Assembly (NCBI GenBank): GCA_907164885.2
Contig: OU015490.1
Location: 92,992,799-93,056,798, forward strand
DNA length: 64,000 nt
Reading direction: 5' to 3'
Source: Dolomedes plantarius
Taxonomy: Eukaryota; Arthropoda; Arachnida; Araneae; Dolomedidae
Positions 35,661 to 47,674 of this stretch are shown one piece after another. Under the pieces are notes generated by a model. The model was not told the DNA's origin, did no database searches, and saw only the letters and a program-made list of their open reading frames with translations. The translations under genes and the position numbers were made by a program. Each line of letters opens with the position of its first letter. Positions within the stretch are counted from its first letter, which is position 1.

Positions 35661-36450
35661 GGAATACCTTCGTGTCTAGGGTATGGGCACATTAACCCTT
35701 ACGTCGGCTCATCCTGTCTTTATAATGTTCCCCTGCTCATCGGTCTCACAGACCGCAACACTATAAAATAAAGATATTTTCCTATTTTTATAAGTTTTTC
35801 GCAGTTATAATTCATTAATGCAAAACTACTGCCACCTATCATTCTTGAAAAGAGTAAATAAAAAATAGGTTATTCAACAAAAATTTCAGAATCCGATTCT
35901 TCAACCTGTGATAGTGAGAGAGAGACAAAATGTCTGGTTAGTTGTGAAACAGGAGGAATTCTTCCAGACATTCTAGCTACAACAATAAAACAAAGATCTT
36001 AGAAATAGAATGCATGCAGACTGACAGATAATTAATACGGTTCAAGGCTTATCGGTCACACAGACCGGCAAAAATTCAAATCAGTTCAAGGCTCATCGGT
36101 CCAAAAGACCGACTATGATTTTAAATTTGCCGACAAAATATGAGCGGGCGAAAATCTCCGATGTGTTGTACTTGAAGGTCAAGACCCGACTGAAAGTCAC
36201 AAACCCCCAACAGTGTGATCACCGTCTCCACCACCCCACCCTTCAGAACAGGAGCAATAGCGGTCTCCTAGACCAATGAGCCTACGTAAGTGTTAAATCG
36301 GTTGACTGGAAAGTCCTTCTATGTGGGAAGGTACGTTCCCCCCCCCCCCAAGTGTCGCCCCTGGGGCTGATCAGTCGATATTGTGGTGGTACCTAGCCAA
36401 GTCGGACACCGACCCTTGTGATGCTATTTTAAGCCGTGTGGGGTCAGTTA
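35661..36450 (+). repeat. SINE family 1 copy split by a TTAA element
   Basis: The left remnant (CTTCGTGTCTAGGGTATGGGCACA, about 35669-35692) and the right remnant (ATCGGTTGACTGGAAAGTCC onward, 36297-36450) join across the inserted element. Together they match the uninterrupted family order seen at 57545-57740 (minus strand), where GGGCTCGTTAAATCTGTAGACC is continuous. The body continues with GTGTCGCCCCTGGGGCTG. A polyC run (36340-36351) is present. Confidence 0.7.
35692..36296. mobile_element. piggyBac-like non-autonomous element inserted in a SINE
   Basis: TTAA at 35692-35695 and 36293-36296. The inverted termini are TTAACCCTTACGTCGGCTCA on the left and, reverse-complemented, TTAACACTTACGTAGGCTCA on the right. 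The SINE empty site contains a single TTAA at this point, so the TTAA duplication is supported independently. Internally the block CGGTC-N4-GACCG recurs four times. 605 bp, no transposase. Confidence 0.8.
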
Positions 36451-37124
36451 TTTCATTAATATAATTTTATATCTTAGTGGACTGTATGAGAATCCACCAA
36501 TAAAATTATTTAATGTTCTTGTTTAAGTCAACAAATCAATCTTTTTACTTCATTTAATAAAGGCAATACTGGAATGGGTTACCTTCAACATCATCTTAAG
36601 AATACTTGAATGATAAGTCAACACTAAAAAATTTAGTTCCCTCCATGTATCCTTAAAATGCATTTAATATTGACTTCATTATAACACAACTGTTGAATCC
36701 ATGACATACTGAATAACCCTGCGGAATTAGGTTTTACAAAATGAATAATTGACTTCAAAATGTCAACAACTTGAACAATAAACTGCACATAATATTTAAC
36801 AAAAAAAAAGAATAAACGGAATCGCATCCAACATAGCGATTTTTGGAATTCTTACATGGCACTGCTTAGAATAGAATATACACCACAACAGAGTAAACAG
36901 TTCTTAGCCATTTTCTTGCCATTACTCAGATTCGAATGTGCAACAACAGAATAGAAAAAAACGAAAAAACATTTTAGCTTGGAAGTAAAAAAAAGTTACA
37001 TAGTGATGCCATCTATTGACTAGAAATTCAATTAGAATGAAAATTACAAACAATATGATGAAGGAAATGAAACAATTATTATAATGGATTATTTTAGAAT
37101 AAAAATAGTAAATCTTTTGTGGAG
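36451..37124. other. Sequence interrupting the SINE, unidentified
   Basis: It separates the SINE body from a matching SINE tail at 37125, so it may be another insertion. No termini or coding could be recognised. Confidence 0.35.
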
Positions 37125-37225
37125 ACTGAACAAACCAGAGCCGCACAACTCAGCCCGAAGCCTATATGGGCCTGATCTGGAACTTCTGGGCAAGGGAATT
37201 AAGAACATCAACAACAACAGTCATT
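37125..37225 (+). repeat. SINE family 1, tail fragment
   Basis: CCTATATGGGCCTGATCTGG, AACTTCTGGGCAAGGG and the CAACAACAACAG tail match the 3' end of the copy at 22206-22556. It is probably the end of the interrupted copy that begins at 35661. Confidence 0.65.
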
Positions 37226-37831
37226 ATTCGAAGGCTCTCCTCGCTTTTGTCCTATCTCTACGACGCGATTCGATTGGAGCACTGATCAAATCATGTCCGT
37301 GTTTATCATCATTAATTGGCAATACTCCAAGTGAAGATTAAAGATTAATAAAATATGAAAATGCTCGATGCCAAATTACTCTAATCAGATAATACAACTT
37401 TGTGACAAAAGAAATAATTCAGAAAAATTTCTGTATTATAGAATTTCTGTCTCATCCAATGAAGCGGTTTCCTCGTCTTTAATCTGCTTGGTTGAAAGTT
37501 TATATCTAACGCTTGGCATTTCTCATCGCTATTCTATATGAAACAGAATAGAGACTAACAGATTGGTGGACTTTTGAATTGGTAGTAGAAAGTATGCTTT
37601 TCCTTTTTATTTGAATACTTATGACTTCAGAAAATACATCTCCTTCAATAAATTTCACGCGAAAATGTCGAAAGGAATTCAAGAGGAAGGAAATTGGAAA
37701 AAAGGGTCAAGACATAGGAGAACTTTTTTAGAAACTTCGTAGTAAAATGTTGCCAGCATGCCAAAGTTTTTGTTTCACTTCGAACCGGGAAGAAAGTTAA
37801 ATTTCCTGTGTACTATTTTGCTTTATACTTT

Positions 37832-37918
<87 letters not shown>

Positions 37919-38480
37919 TTCACGAAAAAATACTTCTTCCCAAATTTGTTTTAATGCTTTGTCAATATTCCCTTTTTTAACAAAGAACCCCTTTGTTTTT
38001 ACGCACCTATGAACAAATTAATTTAAAAACTATATTAGCTCCCTAGTTACGTGCCGACATTCTCTCCCAGGTACTGAAGGCACTAAATTAAGATTGCCAT
38101 ATATAGTCATGAAATTTGCTCTTGCGCCATATCCTTAGTGATATTAAACTCATATTTAGTAAACACATAGATTCATGTGGCTATAAATAAGGTGAATCTT
38201 ACTCCACGACCTATATCCAGTGTAATAACGGGACATTAGACCAGATATGGCTCGTGGCATAAATGCATAGACACCTGCTAGGGTAAATTTAACACATTAA
38301 AAAAATTCTATCCCCTGGTGGTACAAACGTTATGTATGCCTCAAAGGACGAATTCAGTCTGTCCCTCTCTTTTTGTGATCTTGATTCTGATCTAACGAAG
38401 CTGTGGCCACGCATTGCCAACCCGTCATTTTTCTTCTATCAGATAGACCATGTCCGTCACCTGCTTCAAATAAAATGGTG
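37226..38480. other. Intergenic DNA with a (TA)n tract
   Basis: A pure TA tract occupies 37832-37917. No other supported feature. Confidence 0.55.
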
Positions 38481-38712
38481 TACCGCCCGCATGGTGAACT
38501 AGTTAGCTTTCTGAGCTGCCCCGCACTGGGCTTGGTTTCAAATCCCGAATAAGGCTTGGTCGTTTCCGTGACGCCCCCCTCAACATAGCAATGATGGCTC
38601 ACCTATAGGGTGCTCCCGTAATGAAGTAGCTAGTAAATCGCGAGTAATAACAAAAGGCGAATGCGTCACGACAAAGTGCCTCCGCATTAGACCAAAATAA
38701 AAAATGATGTAA
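38481..38712 (+). repeat. tRNA-derived SINE family 2, copy 1
   Basis: The head has ATGGTGAACTAGTTAGC (A-box position) and GGTTTCAAATCCCG (B box, 38534-38546). The body matches the minus-strand copy at 46051-46290: TTTCCGTGACG, TGGCTCACCTATAGGGTG, GTAATGAAGTAGCTAG and AAAGTGCCTCCGCATTAGA. It is not related to SINE family 1. Confidence 0.75.
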
Positions 38713-38808
38713 GGACTCTCCTCTCTAGATTTTTTCGGGTTGAGACACCTTTCATATGACACACGCGCACACATACACATACACTTATCTATATATCTAT
38801 CCATCCAT

Positions 38809-38811
<3 letters not shown>

Positions 38812-38857
<46 letters not shown>

Positions 38858-38882
38858 TAGATAGATAGATAGATAGATAAAA
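38812..38882. repeat. (TA)n tract passing into (GATA)n
   Basis: TA units to about 38854, then GATA units to about 38880. On the left it borders CCAT units. Confidence 0.95.
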
Positions 38883-39207
38883 TATTTACAAACTTGAATC
38901 ATTCCTTGAATGAATGAATGAAGAAACCTTGGAATAGAATATGGACGAGGGCTTGAGAAAATTTGAGGAATTATAATATTATTGTAGAAAATTAAATATC
39001 TTAAACAGTTACGTTCAAGTTGACGTAACATTGACGATTTATCATGCCTAAAAACGTAAATGAAAACATATCAGTCAAGAGGCAATTTAGTCACGTTTAT
39101 GACCCGAAATTTCTTTGATTGAAAATTCATCTACTTTCCTATCGCATCCATGCAAAAAATAGGCTATCCGCATTGCAACATGATTGAAATTTCTAAAGAT
39201 AAAAGCT
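38883..39207. other. Intergenic, nothing recognised
   Basis: No supported feature. Confidence 0.5.
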
Positions 39208-39210
39208 TAA

Positions 39211-39407
39211 GGGCCTGTTCACACAGGAGTCCGTTTGCGTAGCGTTAAGGAAAAGATGACTTTGAGACGAAAATAAACCAATCAAAGGCGTTAAAAATTT
39301 CATTGCTAATCGTTTGGAGGCCAATGATTGGTTTATTTTCATCTCAACGTCATCTTTTCCTTAACGCAACGCAACGGACCTATATGTGAACCTATGTGAA
39401 CAGGCCC
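39211..39407. mobile_element. Harbinger/Tourist-like MITE
   Basis: TAA lies directly outside both ends (39208-39210, 39408-39410), the 3-bp duplication typical of PIF/Harbinger. Both ends begin GGGCCTGTTCACA. Pairing extends through GTTAAGGAAAAGATGAC and AAAATAAACCAATCA toward the centre, so the 197-bp element is a near-complete palindrome. No coding. Its termini differ from those of the Harbinger element at 51157. Confidence 0.85.
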
Positions 39408-39410
39408 TAA

Positions 39411-41312
39411 CACTTTCTTTTAAATATTCTATTTCATAGAATGAAATTTCAAACTTTGTAGGGTTAATTATCATTCTCATTTCAGTATGCCCAGGTAAAA
39501 TAACTTGATCAACCGTCTGAAAAGCCAGTAAGACTTTTGTGATTCACAAATCTGTTGCAAGCTATCCGAAAGTTAACGACTTGACAGTGGTTGAAGTCAA
39601 TTGAGTGGTTGAAATCGAACTGTTTCGACTTCTTAAAATATAAAGTATCTATTTCTGGTGAAAAATAATTTTAAATTTGTTATGGTTCTTGGACGCTTCC
39701 ATTCTACCGCATTATGGAAATTAAATTTAATGATTGAGTTTGTACTTATTTTGTGAGATGTAAGCACCAAAAAACTTCCTGAAAATATAGCTAAAATATT
39801 GATCTGTGAGACTGTTGCAAAAACAGTGACGTCACGAAGATTTAAGACAAATAAAGTTAAATCGTCAGTAAAAGTGTAATGGGAAAGAATTATTTTGACA
39901 TTGTGTTCGATTACGATTATTCACTGGTCTAAAAGTAGTTAACTCTAAAAGTAAATACTTTTGCCAGCTTATGATACGTTTAGTTAATATGGAGAAAATA
40001 AGAGATTTTTTCCCATCAACTTGTCGTACATTATATGAAATGAATTATTGATGTTTGAATTAACTGTGTATTTTTGAGGGTAAATAAAATGAGTTCCTAC
40101 AAAATATAAATTCTGATCTTTCACCTATGCTCTGCACAGAAGAACTATAGAAGCCGTAAAGTGCTAGTTCTGAGACTGATTTTAACAAGTTTATAAATAT
40201 GAAATCTAATATATATTAGTAATCAAAAGTAATACTAATTTTAAAATCAGTAAGATTTAAATCTAAAATCATTACAACGCATTAATAAAAGTGAAATGTA
40301 CAAGTGATTCCACTCTGTTTCTCAATGTCGCTGCATATGATGCTCCATTACGTTGTATAGCCGTAAACCTTTTGAACAAGAAGTATTAAATCATGCATTT
40401 TGTCATTATTTGTCAATATTTTATAGCAAGTATGATAGTCTTTGTAAAAAAAAAATCGGGAAAATAATCGGAACAGATGAACTGTTGTAGGCCAAAGACA
40501 AACATGTGTGATAAATACTTTTCATAAAATTTAAGGTAAATTTGGCATGGATTTATCATTACGTGTCCAAAAATAATACCTTAATTAATACGCATAGATC
40601 ACGAATTCGACAGAATTTCGGGCATGTGTATCTATCTATCTAAGCATCTGTCTGTCAGTGGGGAATAACACACTTTTAATTCAGCTAAAATAAAAATCAA
40701 GATGGTTGGGCGAAATTACTGAAGTTTATGTCACTGAGAAAATTCATCTCATCCGTTTTCAGCAACTTAAAAAATAATGCAAAATTCGGAGATCAGTGCG
40801 CATACTCTCGAGAAATTGTGGATTTCACGTCAACAGAGTTCCAACTCTAAGAGTCCTGGTACCTCCAGAGATCAGTTGAAACTAGCGAGTCTGAACACAT
40901 CTCTCAGAGTTAGTTTGCCAAAATTAAATATAAAGTAAATGCAGATTTATGTAAAGTAATACTTAGGAGTTGAAAAACAGACTTTTTAAAATTTAAAGCC
41001 TAGTATTTGACCATTTATCGAGGGGTTATCACTACTCACTGTTGTGAATTGTATGATTATCTATTACTAAGATTCTATCTATCATTACGTTTTACACCTA
41101 CAACGTTCAAATGGGCTTTTGAGAGTTTTTAAAGCATGCAAATATACAAAGTTGAATGTTCAAGAAGACCAAAGCAATATGTTTTCAGAAACTGTCGTGT
41201 CCTACTGCTGGCATGATAAAATCTAAGTTGCTTTGCCTAAAAACATTTTCTGCTAGGCTAAGTCTTTGTAACGACTCCTTTCACCTAAGTCAGTTGAAGT
41301 AGTTTAAGTTCA
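39411..41312. other. AT-rich intergenic stretch
   Basis: Nothing supported on either strand. Confidence 0.5.
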
Positions 41313-41320
41313 GAGGCTGG

Positions 41321-41999
41321 TAGGGTTTGACGGTTTTTCAAACCCGATTTTAAAAAACTGGCTTTTAAAATAAATTTATCCCATTTGTAAACCGGTTTTT
41401 AAATTAAGAAAACCGGTTCAAATTATTATGTAAAAATTCATTTTTAACGTATTTGATTTCTTGAAGTCCCTGAAGAAAAACTTACAAATCCAAAGACACT
41501 GAAAGCTGAATTTTCATTATTTGAGGCAACGAATAAAAGAACCAAAAACTTAGATTTATTATTTGATACCCTGAAATCTATAAAACCAAGCTCAGTAGCT
41601 AGTGAACGAGTATTTTCAATTTCAGGCAATATTGTGTCCAAAATAAGAACAAGACTTAGCCACCGTTCAGTGGATATTTTATGTTTTTTAAAATCCTATT
41701 TTCTTAGGAGAAATTAAAATTAGTGAAATAAATATAAATACTATTTGAAATTAGAAATTTTTGTTTTTGTTTTCGTTATTTTGTGTAAGTAATGTGTAAT
41801 CCTTAATTTTAATTTTTTTTTTATAATTTGAATTTTATATTGACTTCGTTTTTTGTTATTTTATATAAAGTAAATAAAATATTTTCCCCTATTCTATTTT
41901 TTTTTTGACAAAAATTCGAAAACCGGCTAAAACCGGTTTTTGGGAAATCTGGAATTCGAAAACCGGTTTTTCAAAAAGCAGGTTTTTGTATAAACCCTA
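41321..41999 (+). mobile_element. hAT element with large internal deletion
   Basis: The left end TAGGGTTTGACGG and right end TATAAACCCTA are inverted. Several copies of AACCGGTTTT lie just inside both ends as subterminal repeats. The 8 bp outside, GAGGCTGG and GAGGTGGG, agree at six of eight positions. Only the end of the transposase gene survives. The 679-bp size fits a deletion derivative. Confidence 0.8.
41457..41717 (+). pseudogene. hAT transposase C-terminal dimerisation domain, truncated
   Basis: A frame open from just after a TGA (41454-41456) to TAA (41715-41717) encodes 86 residues without a start codon. The conserved block is PSSVASERVFSISGN, followed by RTRLSHRSVDILCFLKSYF. This is the C-terminal hAT dimerisation region, where the ERVFS motif and the L-W/F-K positions are diagnostic. 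The RNase H-like catalytic domain and the zinc finger are missing. It cannot encode an active enzyme. The frame has no internal stop, so the deletion may be fairly recent. Confidence 0.88.
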
Positions 42000-42007
42000 G
42001 AGGTGGG

Positions 42008-43647
42008 AAGCTTTCGCAGAGTAATAACTGTTTATTTTGTTAAATTTCCGACATTTTGACTATCAATATGCTGTTAATGTTAATAAATTGATGTTGCTGA
42101 TTCAATTTACCTCAAAGTGATATCCCTTTCTGAGATTTAAAAATTGTCAAATTATTTTCACATATCTATGCTATCAATCTATTGATCCACAAAACTACTT
42201 AACATTACGATTTATTTTTATAAACACAGTTTTACATACCATTAAATGAGGAAACTTCAGATTGTTAGCATACTAAATGAAACTTAAATGCGCAAACGTA
42301 GTTGACAAAAGTATGGAAACGCCTTTTCTAGGTTTCTAAAACCATCTAATACCTCTAGAACCTCCTCGAACTATGTTCTAAAATTTGCGAACTATCTGCT
42401 AAAATTTTACGGCAGCTTTCAATAAATTACTAAAATTTTTCCTTGCGATCTAAGCATCGAGAAAAATTAATTCTAGTGTTATAAACCCGAGGTACAGTGA
42501 AGTTGATGATCCATCCTTAAAATTCCTATTCTTTAAAGAAAAACGTAGGAACTCCGAAAAGTAAATCGGGCACTTCAATCAGAATTTACAGTATATTGAA
42601 CGTAAATATTGAGATCACAGTACATGAGATCTGACGGCTGATCGGAAAAAGTGATTCAGATTATTACCGTAAATCGAAACAAATTACTCGCATCCAAACT
42701 TCATGCTGCCAATTTTGTCGACACTTAATAAATATTTGTTGGTGTTGATAAAAGCATCGCAAATTTGGATGACCTATTTTGTGAGACTTTGCGGAAAATA
42801 AGTGCTATAAATTTTCTCGGCTTTCTAAAGGGACTTGTATCACTGTCCTTGTCAAAGTTTGGGAGGATTAAAAATTATAAGCTTTACACTGTAGTTTTAA
42901 GCATGTGAAAAATATTTAAAAAGAAAAATTTGCGAAAGAAGAGCACCATGTACATTTTCTCAAATAAAGTTTTAAATAAATACACTTTTTTTCATCAACC
43001 TATAATTGTTTTAAATCAAACACAATCTACGAAAGTTTCAATATCAAGATTCTGCATTTAAAAGGAGAAATGGAAAATTTTTATAAAAGCCGTTTTGAAT
43101 GTCAATTATTTCAGTAATAGATTTAAATCATTACTTATAAAAATAAATTTCCTTTGTTATGTACAGAATGATGTTATACACGTTGTGTTATTCATTTAAT
43201 TTTTATAAAATTTCCTGCAGATAACTGGATAACTACGTCAAAAAAAGAAAAAAATTCTTGGATAATTCTAACCACAAATCGAATTATAATTTCCTTTTAA
43301 ATCGCGCGTTAAGTTATATTAAAAAAGTTTTGGAGGCATCTAGGAAAATATTCAACTTATACGTATTTAATTTTTACAATAAAAGTGACTTATTAAAACC
43401 TACAGGTCGTATGACAGGCTAAAGATCATTGTATTACGGCAAAATAAAGCGATGTATATTTTTTTAAACATTAATGGTTTTTTTGAAACTTTCCAATAAT
43501 TATATTAACTTCACATCCAATGAAAAGTCGTCCCCTTTTTCTTGTAATTTTTCGCCTCCTAGTAGCGCTGTTCTTCTTCACAAAGGTATTTAAGTATTTG
43601 AAAATTTAAAAGATCCATCAAGTTATCAAAGAAAAGATCAAACTTAC
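42008..43647. other. AT-rich DNA, possible first intron of a leftward gene
   Basis: No exon recognised. It lies downstream (minus strand) of the promoter and donor site at 43646-43754, so it may be intronic. Confidence 0.35.
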
Positions 43648-43720
43648 TTTTCTCGAATGGATTTAGCGCTGTCAGTCACGGTTGTCGAGCAAGTCTTCAC
43701 CGGAACGGAGTTTTTACGAA
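43648..43720 (-). other. Probable non-coding first exon
   Basis: On the minus strand the sequence from about 43720 runs to AAAA|GTAAGT at 43648/43647, a consensus 5' splice site. It contains no ATG-initiated frame of note. Downstream exons were not found in the window, so the gene it belongs to is unknown. Confidence 0.45.
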
Positions 43721-43744
43721 GAGAATAATTTCGCTGGACTTACT

Positions 43745-43850
43745 CTTTTATATACGTCATCGCATCTACTGCGGCTGTCCAGACTCCGCGGCTGACAGCC
43801 AATGAGAGAGGAGTTCTCCGAGAGTGCGTCAAACTTTTGAGGCGTGCGTT
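43745..43850 (-). promoter_or_regulatory. Leftward polymerase II promoter (TATA, CRE-like, CCAAT)
   Basis: On the minus strand TATATAAAAG (43754-43745) is preceded directly by TGACGT, a CRE half/near-full site overlapping the TATA box. About 40-50 bp further upstream is CTCATTGGCTGTCAGCCGCGG with an inverted CCAAT box. Composition is GC-richer than the flanks. A start about 25-30 bp downstream, near 43720, would give the short exon above. This is the most gene-like regulatory region in the window. An LTR remains possible but no LTR borders were found. Confidence 0.55.
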
Positions 43851-44229
43851 GGTGTGTGAGGGTGTGTTTTAAGGAAAGTTTGATGAATACGAAGTGTCTT
43901 TTTATTGCGTTACACGGGGAAGTAATTTATTTGATAGACACTGACGTTTCTTGAGAAAATCAGAGCGAATCTGGAAAAGGAAAGTTATTCTAATGATCTT
44001 TTTCGTCCTGTTCATTCTAATCAGAATGAAATTCTGAGTAGAAAGAATTGCGAATCGAGACAGATATTTTATTTAAGAGAAGGCTTGAATCTAATACATT
44101 TCCCAATCCTGACTTTATTAATAGAGATCTCAGTATTTTTTTTCTAATGTTGCTGGGTTTGAATATGTTGAGAATAGAACAGGAATATGCGAAATCATGG
44201 CTTTCTAAGATTATCCGAGGTAAAATAAT

Positions 44230-44750
44230 TTATGCATCGACAAAATTGTAAATAGTTAACAAAGTTAAAAATTATACTATCATATAAATGACGTGCTAAA
44301 TAGTTTTAAAAATATGAGATTAACAACTGTGAATACTTTTGCGATTTTAGTTGGATAAATTTCTAAAGAAGAAAGTTGTATATCTCAGGGTGAAGTGGTT
44401 TACGTTGTTGCTTTTTAAAATTAAATGATTCAATACATGTCCTCGCTAGAGTGTAAGATAATACAGTAGAAAATAAAACTTTAAGCTGTCAACAGGGTTA
44501 CAAATCTGAATAATCATATATGAGGGGTAAGAATCATATTATCATGATTATGATTTCTATTAAAATTAAAACTATGAGAACAATTATTTTGAACACTTTG
44601 GATTTTCGGTGGGTAAATTTCATAAGAGCTAGGTGTATATGACTGGTTGAAGAGTTTTTTTTTATGCTAAAACTTTCTGAAATGAATTGATATACAGTAA
44701 AGTTTATTTCTAGTTTCTACGCCAGTCAAGATGGTTTATTGACTCTACGC
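44230..44750. repeat. Diverged tandem duplication, unit about 240-300 bp
   Basis: Blocks repeat in the same order at 44255-44460 and 44480-44730: AAATATGAGATTAACAACTGTGAATACTTT / AAACTATGAGAACAATTATTTTGAACACTTT, TTTTAGTTGGATAAATTTC / TTTTCGGTGGGTAAATTTC, and TGTATAT. The GTGTAAGATAATACAGTAG block near 44452 recurs at 45076. Non-coding. Confidence 0.5.
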
Positions 44751-44779
44751 TATCCTGCATTAGGATTAGGCCACCTTGG

Positions 44780-45075
44780 CATGAAGTTTGAAAATCAGTT
44801 TCATCTCCGCTCACTCTCGCTTTCTTGATTCATTGAAGATATGTGCAAGCAAGACAAGCCTTATAGATCTAGGCTAACTAACTTTATTTTCATCTTATTT
44901 ACATTTTATAACGAATACAATATACGCAACACTATACAATATACAACACACGAGCTTCTTAAATAACGCTCGCTTCCAAGTCACTAAATCGTTCTCGTTC
45001 TTTTTTTCTAGTTCCCCTCGTTCCTCACCAGAGGGTGTGAGATGCAACCTTTACATATACTACATGTGACAAACT
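44780..45075 (-). repeat. Possible solo LTR
   Basis: Reverse-complemented it starts TGTCACATGTAGTA and has AAATAAAG (a polyadenylation-type signal) about 190 bp in. It also contains CACACCCTCTGG...GAACGAGGGG. It interrupts the diverged tandem repeats on both sides, which supports an insertion. No duplication or partner LTR is visible. Confidence 0.3.
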
Positions 45076-45274
45076 AGAATGTAAGATAATGTAGTGGCAG
45101 TCGAAACTGTCAGTAGTTAAGAGAGTTAGAATTCAGAATAATTTACATAATAATTATTAAGATAATACTTATAAGTTACATAATAATTATTAAGATAATA
45201 CTTATAAGCTGTTTAGCATATCTTACTATGCATGTGGCTACAGGTCTATAGCATCTGGTTATACATGTTCAATG

Positions 45275-45278
<4 letters not shown>

Positions 45279-45342
<64 letters not shown>
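45279..45342. repeat. (TA)n microsatellite
   Basis: Uninterrupted TA tract. Confidence 0.95.
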
Positions 45343-45344
<2 letters not shown>

Positions 45345-45785
45345 GTACTGGATAACCCAAGGAGAGGACTGGCGTCCAGCACATCACAAGGGCTGATGGT
45401 GTAGTCGTGGCTCTAATAATAATCGACGCAGCAAGTTACAGCATTACATTTATTTTGTCGGAGAATACGTCCTCCCAAGGCAGTTACAAAATCCGAAAAG
45501 TGCACAGGTCTGTTGTTCAGACGGCTTATATAAACTTTGTCATGTGATTATGATAGTGATTAGGGATTTGCTGTTGTCGATAAGTCACATGTGGTTTTAT
45601 GTAATCTGCGCAGAGCCTATATGAAATCTTGGGTGACGCCACGCAGTTTGAAAAAGGAAGCCATTTAATATTTTCCACTAGAGGCCTTTTAGAACTTAGA
45701 TTTGAAAACGAAAATTAGCTCGTACGTCCAATGGAATTTAGAATAATTTTAGATTTTAAAATGGTATGGGGTTTTTAATGTTATA
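45345..45785 (-). repeat. LTR-like repeat L, copy 2
   Basis: Minus-strand homologue of 12480-12935. It has GTTTATATAAGCC (TATA-like) centrally, AAAATAAATGTAAT further on, and the CGAGCTAATTTTCGTTTT block at the start. It sits between two TA tracts (45279-45342 and 45782-45807). Confidence 0.4.
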
Positions 45786-46050
45786 TATATATATATATAT
45801 ATATATTTATGATACATGGAGCTAAAAGTCATATTCACCTCCAATATTAAATTCTGAGCTCAGAGCTTCAGGCAATCAGATTTTGAATCTTTTTGTTTCA
45901 GCTACATTTAGTAAGTAGCACACATTGCTTTGATTCCGCAACTTTGACTCTATCGTCGGTGAAATTGCTTCCCACGAACCCGTGTCTCTTTCTCCTATCT
46001 ACCAAAACTTCAAGCGGTGTGCAAAGAGTACATGGATGAACCCAATGGGT

Positions 46051-46290
46051 CCTTAGAAATTACCATCATTATTATTTTTCTAATGTGGAGGCACTTTGAC
46101 GTCAGACAGTCGACTTTTATTCTTCACTGTGATTTGCTGGCTACTTTATTATGGGAACACAATACAGGCGAGCCGGCATTGCTACCCATGAGGAAAACGT
46201 CACGGAAAATACCAAGGCTTATTGGGGATTTGAACCCAATTCCACTGCATAGCAGCTTAGAGCGCTAACCACTACACCATGTGGACGGCT
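46051..46290 (-). repeat. tRNA-derived SINE family 2, copy 2
   Basis: On the minus strand the head reads TGGTGTAGTGGTTAGCGCTC (A box, very tRNA-like) and, about 30 bp on, GGGTTCAAATCCCC (B box). The body matches 38481-38712. The anticodon arm does not pair and no acceptor stem can be formed, so it is a SINE and not a tRNA gene. Confidence 0.8.
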
Positions 46291-46634
46291 AGAAATGATT
46301 GTAAAAGTCTTAAAAATAGAATGTAATACGAATAAGAAAGAGGATGATAAATGCAAAAGTTGTTTTGTTATCAATCAGTTGACAAATGCACTACGTCAAC
46401 TCCAAAAATTTATGTTCTGATCAAAGATAGTATTTTAGATCCTATGGTTGATCAGTCCTTTTGAGGCGACGAAATGAATCTCACAGCAAATTGTTTACTA
46501 TGGGAAGGCATGTAAAATTGTTTTACTCTTGTTTTCTAGAATATCATATGATAAGCATGGATATTAATTGTGTTTTATCCTCTGGTCCAGTCGTTTAAAT
46601 TAACGAAACACTTATTTTATTCACTAGTCATATC

Positions 46635-46914
<280 letters not shown>

Positions 46915-47674
46915 TGAGTTTAAAGGAAAATATTTTTTTAACAGCAGGCTCACTGCATTTGAAAATCTGTTTTCAAATGTAGAAAACATGATTCTAAAAT
47001 ACATTCTTTTTAATCTGTGATTAGAAAATTTCAGAGAGAAAAATACCGTATAGCGTAACTTAATCACTTCAAGTTTATCAATTGTAACGGGGGCACGACG
47101 AATTCTCTTGCGGGGGCATTATTTTAATCCCCTAAATCTTCTCTGAATCGCTCCGCTCCGCTCCAATTATGCCCTGGTAAAGTATATTTGTGCGACGACG
47201 TTTTCTGTCATATTTAATGGTTAAATCCATGTGTATCTAGAATAAGATTAATTAATTCAGTATTACCACGTGTTTTTTATGACAGTTCCATCGAAAATGC
47301 AAATGAACTTTACGGTAAGATTACGGTAGATACGAAGATTACGGTAAGGAATTTAGACAGATCGTACTGTTCGCTTTAAAATAATGTGTAATATAAATGT
47401 CTTTTTACAAATAAATAATAATGGCATAATTAATAACATCTGAATAAGGCTCTAATAAATGCATAATGATATTTTCTGTGGTGAATTCTTGTCGGTATTG
47501 GTAAACTAATTTTTTAACCATCAATATTATCAATATGTACTATAGAAATAACTAGTTATAATGTACAACATCTCTAGTGAGTTGATAGCGTCTGTGATAT
47601 TGTCAGCATATTCAAGACATGATGAGAAAAATAATTTCGTATGCCTGCTACAAATCAATATTAGAAATATATAA
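46915..47674. other. Intergenic, nothing recognised
   Basis: Contains a short duplicated block (TTACGGTA(A/G)...) near 47314-47350. No supported feature. Confidence 0.5.

Noticed and set aside
46224..46290. Possible functional tRNA gene
   Set aside because: A and B boxes are good, but the acceptor and anticodon stems do not pair and the sequence continues into a SINE body shared with 38481-38712.
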